A DNA stretch of 64,000 bases from positions 35,363,606 to 35,427,605 of the forward strand of contig NC_030387.2 of the NCBI RefSeq assembly GCF_001625215.2, written 5' to 3'. The notes below the pieces were generated by a model. It saw only the letters and a list, made by a program, of their open reading frames with translations. It did no database searches and had not been told where the DNA came from. Both the position numbers and the translations under genes were made by a program. Source of the stretch: Daucus carota subsp. sativus. Its lineage: Eukaryota > Streptophyta > Magnoliopsida > Apiales > Apiaceae. Positions 1 to 13,089 of this stretch are shown here, in pieces (positions within the stretch are counted from its first letter, which is position 1; each line of letters begins with the position of its first letter).

Positions 1-3000
1 AAATACGAGGAACCAATTATAAAAAATACAAGATTTCTAATATAGTAGGAATATAAAATGTAATAGACTCCTGCAAGAAATTACAGAAAGCATAAGCTGC
101 TAGCCTGCTAATGATTCTAAGGCAAAAAGATTGCAGGTCTGGCTCATTAATCAACAAACACAGAACATATTGTCATTAAAACATGAATACTCCAAAGTTT
201 ACAATCTAACATAGACTCAACAACAGGTTCCTGCTGATAACTAATCATACAAATTGGTAAACTATAATCAGCTCTTGTTATTTCAATTTCTCTTGTTTCT
301 GCTTGCTTTCTGAACTGCCTCATGTTATTATCTCATGCATGTTGTTCCCTGTAATTACCTTTTGATAGAGTTAGTTCAGATTTATAACTTTTAATATCTG
401 AAATATATGTAATTTATAATTTTAAAATTTTATATAAATTATAAATAATATATATAAATATTATTTATTTAAAAATCGGATCGGTTCGGGTTTTTTCGGA
501 TCGGTTCCTAGCTATAACCGGAACCGCACAGTTGGTTTCGATTTTTAATTTTTTGGTTTCGGTTTCGGTTCGGTTTTATACGGTTCGGTTTTTGACGGTT
601 TTTAGCAGTTTCGGATTCGGTTTCGGTTTTATTTGGTTTTTTGCTCACCCCTAAATAACGCAGACAGAGAGTAGGTGTGGTTTGTTTTTCGCGAGTATTA
701 TCACGCGGCTTAACCACGTCCCCTGCATTAAAGAAAGAGGCACAATAATCGAGCAGAAGAGGACAATAATCGAGCGAAATATCAAATAATACTAAAAATA
801 AAGCTTCATACAAGAATCAAGCGAAACGTCAAATAACACTCTACTTTCTCTAATAATAAGGCACCGGGATCACCTTTCTCTCCGGTAGTGGCGGAATTAG
901 AAATTCATGTAAGGAGGGGCGTGATGTAAATACTCCATTTATGCCGACACGTTCTTTATGTTATTTTTTGGAATACTTTTTGAGGCTCTTATAAAGTTAG
1001 TTCTATGATATTATATTTTAATTTTTTTTCTGAATAAAAGTTTGATGTTTAAAATTTTATTCAAAAAAAAATAAATAAATAAGAAAAACGTTATGAAACT
1101 ATACTTTATAGGAGGTTCAAAATACGTGTAAATAGTGAACGTAAACTATCTGATGGGACGGAGGAAACATAATATTTTAATGGTCTAACTTTCATCACAT
1201 GAAAATTTATATTAGTAATTAATCGACCTCTTTATATTTCAGTATATTGTTCATTTTTCACTGAGTGTATTACTTTTTCTATTCTATGTATTACTTTTGT
1301 TTTATGAGAATAAAATAGAGGGTCCGGGTCAGTTTTATTTTTTTAAAGCAAGGGCAGCAAACAACACTAATCCACAAGATTAGACTTATAAAAAAAAATT
1401 AAGGTTTGTCTGTGCCCATCACATGTTAAGCACTAACATTTATAAAAATGGAGGGTTATGATTGGTGTGGTTATTGTAACTGCAAAAGGTCCATCATTAT
1501 TAAAGAAGGTTAGTCGATAGAAACTATCCAAATTCATAAATTTTGATTTAGTGTGTGCCCATAGACACACCACAGAAAAAAAATCAAAAAATTATATCTG
1601 AGTTAAGCGGTCAGCGGACCCCAGCCGCAGGGCTACTTCCGCCGCTGTTCTCCGGACACTTCACTTGTCCGATATGTTGTACTTCAATATATGATGTGAA
1701 ATAAAGTTTTCATAGCTAGGCCACACCACCCCTCTGTCACTCTGTGCAAAAGATTTTAATTAAGATACGGCTGTTTTGGAGCCGTTTGATTAGCAAGCAT
1801 AACGCCAAAGCAAAAAAGAAATCACAAATTTCAGTGCTGCATTATTAAACAACTCCAAGAAATTAAGATCTTGTATATTTCAGTTTTGCTCAAAATACGG
1901 AGACCACAAACAAAACAATTTTCTTCAGTGAGCTATCCCGTGTAAATTGGTTCCTGTTCTTCCACTCTCTAAACGTCTCCTTGAAGGTTTTTTGGTATGT
2001 TTTACCTAAACGGAAAAACATTAGGAGATGTTTGAAAACGTTCATTCATTTCAAATGATGAATTTTAAATTTTCATATTTATATTAATAATTGAATGTTT
2101 GAATTTTAATTGAAATTCAAATTCAAATTCTCAAATATATTATTGATCAAATTCAAAATTTCAAAATGAAATCTAGATTTTCAAACGGGCCATCATAGAG
2201 TTTCAAAAGTTGAATATTCACAAGTGTATCACACTATGTGCATTGTATCACACTATATGCATGTTTGGGGGTGATGACCTCCGGGTTTTTTTTAATAAGA
2301 AGCCGGTTTTTACTGTTTGTATAAAAAATCAAAAGCACTTATAAAAAATTGAGTGGCTATTTGGCCAACACAACTTTCAGCTTTTTTTTATAAGAAACGG
2401 GCTTCTACTTTTCTTAATCTGTTTGTGTAAAAAATCAGAAGCATTTACAAAAAGTTGAGAATGCTAACTTTTATTTTGGGACTTCTACTTTTTTCCCAAA
2501 CAAGTTAATGACTTATAAATATCGATTTACTTCTCACTTCTAATTCACTTGCTTATTTTAAGTAGAAAATATTTTTTTTAAATTTACCCAAATAATCCTT
2601 ACGTGAAGTCCTACTGCATAAGACCGTTTCATAGTAAGGAGGAAGGGTTTGCCAGATTTGAAAGCATTAGCAGCTCTATCTTTTTCACTTGCAGACACTC
2701 TGAGAAAGGAGAGTTTTCGGTGTCAGTAAAGATTGTGAAAGACGGCGAGAGGGTAATTACACAACGACATGAAATCTCGAGTACTACCAGTACCGGATGA
2801 ACATGTCAAAATATGAAAGCATCCTTGTAGTAAGCGGTTGGATAGTAGATAACTAGATATGGCCATATGGTGCATGAGTATGCTCAAAGCGGCATAATGA
2901 ACACGACTGAATTTTTTAATATTCAATTTTTATTTTTCTCATTTGATCTTACAGTTCTATATGAATGCATAAACAAAAATTATGATGTAACGTTTAGAAA

Positions 3001-3195
3001 TCTTTGATTAAATTAAAACTTCACCAGTAGTCTCTAATCTCTATCTGACAACCCGGTTTAAGCACGACTACATGATAAATTTTTTTGCTAAATTTTCATA
3101 TTAAGATTCATTCATAAATTTGGCAAAGCAGAACAACAAAACCAAAATCACAAATAGCATAGCAAAATCAAACAATGATCATCAAGAAATTAAGA
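1..3195. other. Intergenic region, no gene recognised
   Basis: This stretch is AT-rich and has no ORF with recognisable protein motifs. It holds a GGTTCGGTTT-rich block (476-655). Near 885-930 there is a sequence resembling the end of a plant hAT-type MITE (a GTGGCGGAATTAGAAA motif followed by a G-rich run), but no matching second end was found. The 2270-2600 stretch resembles 53370-53520 (aagcagaagc/cttctactt-type words), which suggests a dispersed MITE family. The short ORFs at 508-813 and 2603-2926 are low-complexity or random. Confidence 0.6.
476..655. repeat. GGTTCGGTTT-rich degenerate repeat
   Basis: The block is built of imperfect copies of GGTTCGG, GGTTTCGG and CGGTTTT. It ends in TTGCTCACCCCTA, a terminus often seen in plant non-autonomous DNA transposons whose ends read TAGGGGTGAGCA. 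Only one end is visible, so the transposon assignment is tentative. A smaller relative with AACCGAAACC words lies at 16500-16566. Confidence 0.55.
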
Positions 3196-4681
3196 TCAGG
3201 CAGCCTCACGCTTTGGTTGATATACGATGACATTGAACAATTTTCTAGCAGGGTCGATCAGCTCAAACACACAAACATCATCTACCTCGAGTGAATTGTC
3301 TTTTAGAAATTTCTTCCAATTAGTGTTTAGAGTACAACGCTCCCCACACAAAGTATAACCAATTGGCCAGGTTTCATTTCCAACTCGAAAGATGACTTGG
3401 CCCCTTTTCTCCCACTTTGTGTAAGTCTCCAGGAAGCTTCTCCTTACATCCTGATCAACCAAAAGCACATAGCAAGACTTAAAAAGTTTTTTGATTGGGA
3501 AATGTTTAAGTGTGCCTAGTGATTACTTACCACGCCACTTCGAATTACATATGACGGTCTGATATTAATAACAAAAAAGGGATTCTCAGATTCAAAAGCC
3601 GCAGCCAAGTTCACTACTCTCTCTATCTCTTCTTTACTTGCCGAACCTCCATCTCCATTTGCTGCAAAATGCCAAACATGTGCTTAGTTTTCATATCAGA
3701 CAGTGCGGCGTGTTTATATATAGGAACTCAGCGGACTAATTAACAAATATGTATCAGAGGTTTAGTGCTCATATCAGAAAGTGCACTGTGTTACTACATA
3801 ATAAATCAACAGGATAATTAAAAAAAATATGTTTAGGAGATTTAGTTTTCACATCAAACAGTGTGCCGTGTTTATATATAGGAAATCAGCATACTAATTA
3901 ACAAAAATATATCAGAGGTTTAGTTTTCATATCAGACAATGTGCCATGTTTATATAGGAAATCAACAGATTAACTAAAAAATATGTATCGAAGATCTAGT
4001 TTTCATATAAGACAGTGTGCCGTGTTTATATATAGGAAATCAGTGGACTAATTAACAAATATCTATCAAAGAAATGACCTTCTTCTTGCTTCAAATTTAA
4101 TTCATCATGGAAGGCTTCTTCAGTACTTGATCTTGTCTTCTTACTTGAACCACCAATTTCAGCCTCTCTTTTTCTCACCTGGGGTACTGATTCTCCATCA
4201 TCAAGACTTAGATCACGGTTCAAAGGATAGTTTATCTCAGTTGCACTTTGGTCGAACACACGTACTCGAAATTTAGATTTTTTGAAGGACTCAAAAACTA
4301 ACACCGAACCAAAAGAGAGCGAGTAAAATGTTGCGAACTCAGGCCAACCATTTTGCAACCAGACCTCGCCTTTTGTTCTCACCACATCCACTGGCCAAGG
4401 TGCACTGCCGGTGGCCTTCAAGTGCACGCGTCCTCGTAGCTTCTCTTTGTGATTTTTCACAAATTCTTTCGGAATCATCTTGCATCCACAAAATACGTGC
4501 ACAAAGACATGTATTTATATATTGCACAACATTACATATATAGAGTTTCGGTGATGCATAACGAAATTTGAAGGGTTTGCGAGATACTTACAAGCTTACT
4601 TTCGGGACTGATTTCGGAAACAATAATCTTGAAAAAACCTCGCTTCTTTGCCGGATGAGCGGATCTTGAAGTGAGCTTCAT
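3196..4681 (-). CDS. B3 domain-containing protein (REM type), two B3 domains, 291 aa
   Basis: Putative nuclear DNA-binding protein of the plant B3 superfamily, REM-like group. Four exons, read on the minus strand: 4681-4592, 4478-4079, 3661-3531 and 3450-3196, with GT-AG introns. The lengths sum to 876 nt and close in frame. The first B3 domain covers about residues 15-115: it opens with FFKIIVSE, has IPKEFVKNH, a WPV strand and an LQNGWPEF turn, and ends FRVRVFD. An acidic/basic linker with KKTRSS follows. The second B3 domain starts near NPFFVINIRPSY, continues through the last exon (WPIGY, NWKKFL, VDDVCVFELI) and ends at the C-terminus. The ATG at 4681 is the first in frame and sits directly before the domain. 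Intron 2 is a five-copy minisatellite. The gene faces away from the oligopeptidase gene, with about 1.4 kb between the start codons. Family assignment is firm; target genes are unknown. Confidence 0.85.
3683..4075. repeat. About 79-bp tandem repeat, five copies, inside B3 intron 2
   Basis: Five imperfect units begin near 3683, 3761, 3841, 3921 and 3996. Each starts with a TTTAGTTTTCATATCA-like phrase, then (C)AGTGTGCCGTGTTTATATA, GGAAATCAG and ACTAATTAACAAATAT. The array fills nearly the whole intron and stops just before the donor of exon 2, so intron length should vary with copy number. Confidence 0.85.
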
Positions 4682-6097
4682 TTTTGCTTTGGTTCGAACT
4701 GGGTAAGCACAAGATTCTTATCTGATTTCTTGATATGTTATGGCATTAGCATTTAGTTATGTTTATGTGGGAGTGTAATGAACATTTATGTAGAGTACAG
4801 AAACGGTTTTTAGCTTTTAAGTGAGCGTTATTTTTCTCTTGTTAGGATAATGCTACATATCCTAATATTTATTCTCAAAATTTAACCCCCTAATTAAGTG
4901 ATTAATGTTTATACATGGGGTAATTATTGTCATTTAGATTTGGACAAAAAATTGGAACATTTTTTGAGATATCTAATATTTTCCTTTTGGTTATGTATTT
5001 TTTTAAATTACTTGGCAACTAAATATTTGATTTGAGGTTGCTGGTTAACCAAATAAATTTATCGAAGGAAAATGTTAGGTACCCTAAAAAATTATCTTAT
5101 TTTTTTTCTAAATAGTGTGTCGAAGTCTGATTATCTGTATTCACTCCAATAATAGTGAAATCTCCATGTATATACATCAATAAGTCACTCACAATTTTTC
5201 ATTTGTCTGCCATATGGTAAAAAAAAATTGGGAAAATTTCATTTGTCTACCACATCATATGAGAAAGAAATTTGGGAGTTTTTTTGAGTGCGTAGCATTA
5301 CCCATCAGATAATATAGATAATATGACATAAAACGTTACAAATTTTAATTTGGGACGCATATGTATGTACGAGCTGAAATTTATTATCTATGTATTAACA
5401 ATTCATCGCTTGGGAAAAAAAAAGAACTTCATGTCTTTATATTTGGCTTGATTTTAGGCGTAATTTAAATATGAGATCTCAGTAATTATGATGTCAATAT
5501 TATTTCAAATCATTACAAATCTAAAATATCGGCATTTACAAAGGTTTAACTAAAACTATATATAAAAGGAATGTATAATTCAAATATAAGATCTTGAAAA
5601 AATAATTTTTTTAAATTTTTTTGATATGTCTTTTAACTAAAAGTTCAAAGGATCGGACAACTCACATTTCAAACGAGATGTAACAGAGACAACGATCACA
5701 ATATAAGAAATATATATAATGTTGTATATGCTACCATTTAAGTTTTGTGATTATAATAAAATAAAATATTGCGAATATATCCACCTTTTGAATCTTATTT
5801 TGAAAAATGCATATAGTGAGATATTTATTTTAAAAATAAAGAAAATTAAAAGAATAATTTATGTATCATATTTGTTTTATAAATTTAGATATATTCATCT
5901 TAAAAATATAATTTGTATAACCCATTTTCTGAAATGTATAATCCATAACGGCATTTCTCCCAAAACAGAGGTAAAAATGGATAATTTTGTCATCCACCTT
6001 CGCAGGTTCATTTATAAAGTTTTTTTAGAACAACGCCAACAAATTTAAACATACAAACTGCCCTGCATTTTGCCGGCACCTTCTCAACTCCGTCGTC
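4682..6097. other. Intergenic region between the divergent B3 and oligopeptidase genes
   Basis: This AT-rich 1.4-kb spacer must hold both promoters. I see no gene in it; the 109-codon ORF at 5719-6048 is lysine/isoleucine-rich low-complexity sequence from AT bias. A candidate TATA element for the plus-strand gene lies at 6011-6020. Confidence 0.6.
6011..6020 (+). promoter_or_regulatory. Candidate TATA box of the oligopeptidase-like gene
   Basis: TTTATAAAGT lies 78 bp upstream of the ATG at 6098. The spacing fits a short 5' leader. Assigned by position and motif only. Confidence 0.35.
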
Positions 6098-9000
6098 ATG
6101 CGCCACCTTCTACTTCCTCTCCTAACCCCACACCGCCGTGTCCATCCCCTATCTCTCCTCTATCTCCACCTACGCTCCGCCCATTTCAAACCCCACAAGC
6201 CCCAACCGGCCCCATCACCTCCTACCCCACCAAAACCCCCTAAAAAACCGGAAACATTCACATTACACGATCAAACATGGGAAGACCAGTACAGCTGGAT
6301 GTCTAATCTTAACGACAAAGTAGCCATGCGACATATGGATGTTTACATGGAACAAGAAGAGAAGTACACTGAAGCTGTCATGTCTGATACTCTACGTCTC
6401 CAGTCCAAATTACAATCTGAAATGGCTTCTCGTATGGAGTTTCATCTCTCCACTCTCCCTGTTCGCTGGGGCCCTTGGTATCATCAATCAAATATAATAT
6501 CTCTTTACAAATATTTTAAGTTCCGCGAGAACAGTTTTAGCGTGAGAACACGGGATAGGCGGATAGCTGATTGTTGCCCACGTGTTTAGTACTTTATTGT
6601 TGAATTGTGTACAACGACTATTCTTATTGTCGTGCTGAAATTTATTCAACCGAGTGTGTGATCATGCGTTTTGATATATGTGTTGATTGTGTTTGATGAA
6701 ATGCAGGTTGTATTATCGCCGAGTTGAAGAAGGGAAACAGTACCCGGTTCTTTGCAGGAGGTTAGTTAGTAAGAATGAGGAGTTTATTTCGAATAAAAGC
6801 CCTTCTGCCGGATTTGATTTTACGTCAGGGAGGAGGATTGAAGAGAAGCTACTTGATTATAATAAGGAGGCTGAGAGATTTGGGGGTATGTCTTTTACAT
6901 TTTTCTCTTCGGTGCCCACGTTGTGTTTGATTAAATGTTTGATTGTGGTGAATGATTTGGAGTGTCTTTTGTAGGTTATGCTTATGAGGAGCTATCTGAA
7001 GTCTCGCCAGATCATCGTTATCTTGCGTACACTATGTATGATAAGGATAATGATTATTTTAAGTTATCAGTCAGGGATATGAATTTCGGGTCTAATTGTA
7101 ATAATCCCCAAGCTGATCGTGTGTCGGGTTTGGCTTGGGCTATGGACGGGAAAGCATTGCTTTATGTTGTAACTGATGACGAACTGAGGCCATATAAGTA
7201 AGAATATGCTGGTGACTGTATGGTATGTACTTGATTTTTGATTGCTTTTAGTTTCATAATGTCATTATTTGTTTTTTGTTAGGGTATATTGTAACATACT
7301 TGGAACAAATGAGGATGTATTAATTTACAAAGAGACCGAAGGAAATGTACATATCAACATAAGGCACACCAAAGATTTTCGTTTCATATCTGTAAATACC
7401 TTTTCAGCGGCATATTCAAAGGTATAACTAAAGAACACACCTGTAGACATCCTATAGATTCTGCATCATTCTAATTTCTAAATATAGTTCTTGTGTTCCT
7501 TACAAAAAAAAAAAAAAGTTCTTTTGCCAACTCACTCCTTGTGACGATCCTTTAGGTATTTTTGATAAATGCAGCTGATCCTTTGTCTGGATTGAACCTT
7601 GTTTGGGAGTGTGCAACACAAGCCCACTGCATTGTAGAGCATCACCAAGGATATCTTTACCTTTTCACAGATTCTACCAGAGAGGGTCATCTTGCTGATC
7701 ACCATTACCTTCTGCGCACTTCCATTGACTCATCTTCAGGTCCAAAAACGTGGGAGGTCGGTGACCAATGACAGTAATAAAGCTAAACTGTATATTAGTA
7801 TACTCCTATAACTTGCGCAAGTAATGTTTATACTTTAAGTCATTTTTAAGTAATGTTTTCTTCTTTAATTTAACTAAATTTGTAATAAATATCTAAAAAG
7901 GTGAGCCACTTTCATTCATTTTTTATATTCATGGCAGAATGTGTTACTTGATGACCCAGAGCTTACCATCGAAGATGTTGATTTCAGCGACTCACACTTG
8001 GTACTTGTTGTAAGGGAAGGTCGAAATCTCAAACTCTGTTCGGTTGATCTGCCTCTGCCATGTGGTAAGGTAACTTATTATATTTCATTACACATTGTTT
8101 TTCGTTCTGATGTTGTCCAATCCCAATTTGTCAAAATTATGATGGTCTGTCTAGAAGCCTGAAAAACGCTAGTGCATATGGTAATTGCAAATTTGGCGAT
8201 AACAATAACATAAATGGTTCTATCCATAGTTACATGATATGAATTTCAATTCAAAATGTGGTAAGATATTTGTTTTATTTTATTAATACTCCCTCTATCC
8301 CTCTCATTTCTTTACAATTTTTTTAACTGCTTGGCACGCATTTTAAGGTGCATATAAAGTATAGGTTCACAACATTTTTAAATAAAATTCTTGCTCCGTA
8401 CAAAAATCCAAACATTAAACTTCTATGCAAAAGAAAAAAAAGTTTGAAATAGCTTATCAAATTATATTTTATGAGAGTCTTAAAATGCGTGCCGATCCCC
8501 GTCCCCCAATGTAAAAAATTGAGGGGGACGGAGGGAGTACCATACTAGCAGAATATAAATACTAACCACCCAAATATATGCGGTATATTCCGCTTATAAT
8601 AGGATTTGGGTTTATTTAGACCTTACCTTTATTTGTACTATGAAAAATTACTCCGTCCGTCCCACCCAAATGTTTAAATTTGGGTTGGGCACAGACTATG
8701 AAGCATGGGTCCAGGTGCGGGGATACGCGGTGCGGGATACATAAATTCGTGAAATTTGAATATATGGGATACGGGTTCGGTGGGATACGGTAACTAAAAT
8801 AATATGTACTTTATATATATCATATACATTTAATATTTTTTTTAATGAATAAAAATTTTCATTTAAAATATTGTATTTTTTTTATTTAAACATATTATTT
8901 AAAATTGTTTGAGAAAACAAATTGTCTATTGTATGTATAGTTGTAGACCTTGTTATTACTTATATGTAAACTTTAATAAATCAGAAATGTACTTTTAATA

Positions 9001-12000
9001 TTTAATGATTTCAATTATATCCACTAAAATGACCAAATTTGAGGAAATAGAAAGGTCATAAGTATAGTGTTCTCACTTCTTGACCAGCAAGCTATGTAAC
9101 TTGGCATACACTGCATCTGCATCCGCTTCTGGCTGAGAACTACAATTTTTTGTATTTAAAAACTTCAAATAGGCACAATCTTAGAGTCGTGAAATTGCTT
9201 TGAAATCTGGCTTCTGAATTTATGTTACGTCCCTGTTATATCATTAAAAAAAGACTGCATTATATGTGAAAATCATCTCTATTCACAAGTCCTTGCTTCC
9301 TTATCATTCTATTAATGAACAGAGAGGGCATAAATCGATCCTTTTATTGTTTTTGGCGCTTGTTCTGCATCATTTAATAGGGGTAATGTGTATATTACTT
9401 CCGGACTCGGAGTTGATTAACCCACTATCCTTTGTGATTTTTGAACTGTATTGGTTGAGTTGTATTTTAACATGATATACTGGTAAATTTCTAGGCTTTA
9501 TCGATTAGAAAGGCTTGGATTCCCAGTCATTTTTGTTGCTAAATGCTTTCGAGTCTTTTTCTTGTAGAGGAATATTTTTATAAATTTTCACTCTCCTAAT
9601 CTTTCACTCTTATTCTGACAGGGTGCAGTTCATTTCAAAGAGCTCAATCCACGCTATCTATCACTTCCAAATCATGTGTGCCAAATCTCACCTGGACCAA
9701 ATTATGACTACTACTCCTTAACTATGCGATTTACCATATCTTCACCTGTGGTATCTAAAGCATATATTGACTTTAAATTTGAATTTTAGTTTGCTTATCA
9801 TGTTCTTTTTTGAACCATTAGTTGGTACTTCAAACCTTCCGCAGCTGCATTTATTGCTGCTTCTTTATCCGTCTATAAAAGAATCGAAAGGCCTATAAGC
9901 CCCAGAAGTTTAGGCATTCAAGCTGGTTATACATACATAGAGAAAAGAATGAATCCAAAAAGATAGCCTAGTTATAGCTGTTGGCCATAATAAGTATGTT
10001 ATACATATAGTGTGTATGTGTGCATGTGGGGCACAATATCGTTTTTTGATGAGGCTCGAGCTGTTTGCTGTTGGCTTTGAACCTGAATATGGGCTAAAAG
10101 GGCTATGTTATAATTAATCATAGTAGTATCTGTAATTAGCACATGTGAATAAACGAGTATATTAACAGTATCTATGAAAGAAACTTGCTGATTTCCTGAT
10201 ATGTATTGCTCTTGACTTTTTAAGTAATATAGGAACAATATATGGATTACAAACATGAAACATGTACTGATGATGGCATAGGAACTTTAGGAATTATGTC
10301 ATGCATCTGAAACTGTAATGAAATGGTTGTTACATACATTTTATCATACTCGCCTTTGAAGGTTCCATCCCAATGGGAATTAAATTCCACTGGATTATGT
10401 GTTATCAATTTGTCATAAGTACTGTTTAGATTGCATTAAGAACTCTTAGTATAATTAGTTCTACTCTAATTTTGGTTGATGGTAACTTCACTGTAGTTGG
10501 TTGTTTTCTTTTCTTTACAGATGCCCGATGCTGTTGTGGATTATGAATTGTCAAGTGGTACATGGAATATCATTCAGCAACAGGATCTTCTTCATGAACG
10601 AAAGCGTGTTTTATATGGGTCCGCTTCTTCTGTCGGAAGCCCTGAGATTCCATCCTTCTCCCCAGATGATCTTGATTCTGATCAGAATAACTTGTGGAAC
10701 AGCCTATCTGAATATTATGCTTGTGAACAATATGAGGTCCCTTCACATGATAAAGTTCTGGTTTCTTTAACTGTTGTATACTCGCACAATAGAATGAAGC
10801 AGGGTCAAAACCCTGGATTACTTCATGGGCATGGAGCTTACGGGGAGTTACTTGACAAAAGGTGGCGCAGTGAACTAAAAAGCCTTCTTGATCGGGGTTG
10901 GGTTATAGCATATGCGGATGTTAGGTTAGTTTTGGTTAACAAAGTAGAGGTCATTTGTGGTGTTTTTTAATTTGCAACATCCTGTGTTTAAATTATTGGC
11001 AATCTTTACAAACCAACCATTTTTTTAGATTTCCATTAGGTGATTATGTATCATGTTTTAAAACATAAGTGGCCTTTCCTTGTGTATTCGCTCTTTCAGC
11101 TCTTCTATGTTTTAATTCCAGAGGTGGAGGTGGCGGGGGTAAAAAGTGGCATCAAGATGGTAAATGCACAAAAAAATACAATTCCATTAGTGATTATATA
11201 TCATGTGCTAAATTCTTAATTGAGAGGGAGATCGTACAAGAAGACAAGCTTGCTGGTTGGGGATACAGTGCAGGCGGATTTTTGGTTGCTTCAGCCATCA
11301 ATTGCAGTCCACATTTATTTCGTGCTGCAATTCTAAAGGTACCTGTCTGGCTGTCAGGCCTACCTGGTTTATATTAAGGCTCATTCATGATTTCATTTTT
11401 AATTTCTTTTGACTTATTGACCGAGATCTTCCATAATAATATGCTTTCTAGACACATTTATATATGTCTCTATAATTTTGCACATAATTGGATCAGTAGT
11501 GACTTTTATTTATTTATATTATTTGATAGTATCATCTACCGGGACACATCAGTTCTTTTGTCTTTCTCAGAGCACCTTTCTAATAATTGTTCAAGTGTTA
11601 TGTCTGTTCTTTTGGTTTTAGGTTCCCTTTCTGGATCCAAGAAACACACTTTTCAAGCCTGTATTACCACTTACAGCAGCTGATTTTGAGGAATTTGGTT
11701 ACCCCGATGATGTTGAGGATTTTGATGCTATACGGAGATATTCTCCATATGACAATATTCCAAAGGGAGTTCTTTATCCAGCTGTTCTAGTCACCTCGTC
11801 GTTCAACACCAGGTAATTTTTAACTTCTTGAGATATCTACTTTATTTTAGAGTTAAAAAAACGAAATCTTCTTGAAATACTGAATAGAATTAGTTGGCCA
11901 AATATCATTTTAATTTTCTTCATCTCTGTGGTTTTTTACATTTGATGCAAATAAAGGGGGATAAGTAGTTGCCCCTGTAGAGATTATCTAGTGAGGCAAC

Positions 12001-13048
12001 TAGAAAGTAATTTATTTGTCTAGTGATATCATTAGCAAATTAATGTGAAGCGGAAGAGGTGCAGCTATTGTCTTTAGGTCAATGCAAGTTTTGTAAGAAC
12101 GTGTTTATAGTGCAAGTTTAACCTTGAGTAGAAAGTGCAATCAGTTACCAATAATTTAAATGGGATAGGTAGGTGAATTGGCTACTCAGCGGCTCAGCCA
12201 TCATTATCGTGTAACTGATCTTTCATTTTAAATGCATGCAAAATTGTAGTAGGTTGTAGGTACTAAGTACTATATAATTTCACAACTTTGAAGGTTGTGA
12301 AGAACCATAGTCATTGACTTCAATATATATCTTTTTTTTTTTTTTCTGAATGAAAAAAGATCAATATTTAAAACTCAAAATAATGTCAACATATTCTGTG
12401 ATCTTAATAATAAAGCTTGTGTTCGTATTGTCTATTATATATGTTGCTGTCCAAAAATTGTTAGTGTCCGTGCACAGTAGTTTTCATAATCTCATGAGTC
12501 GTGACACTGTCACCAAAAGATAAACATGGTAGAGTAAATTTTTGAAGAATGATGTTAAAATTATGCTTTGAATTTTAAATTAAGATTTGTTTTAATAATT
12601 GGTTGATGTTGGCCAAATCTTTTAGTTAAATTAGATTAAGATTAGATTTGAATTAGTTTTGAATAGTATAAGTGCTTTTAGGAAGATAGGCTATTTCAGT
12701 TATGTTCCTGGATTATATTTAAAGCCAATGCAGATGATTATAAAAATATGTATGGTTTCAAGTTATCCTTCTTCTCTTCTCTATTATACTTGTACACACA
12801 CAGATATAAACCTACAAATGAAGAAAACTGGTTTAGATTGAGGTACCATGTAGATTGAAGCACAGAGCTGTTTGTAAGCTATTAGTAAACTCACACAATT
12901 TGAATGTAATATAGTTAAGAGTAGGATTAAATACAAATGAAACAGTAGTGTAGCAGATTCTTATAACTTAATATTTGCCCAAAGCCCTTGGAATGGAGAT
13001 CTTTCTTTTGTGCTGGTAGTGTTGATTAAGTGTATGATTGGGTGGTGG

Positions 13049-13089
<41 letters not shown>

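Noticed and set aside
5719..6048. 109-codon plus-strand ORF upstream of the oligopeptidase gene
   Set aside because: AT-driven I/K/F/Y-rich sequence without motifs; it occupies the promoter region.
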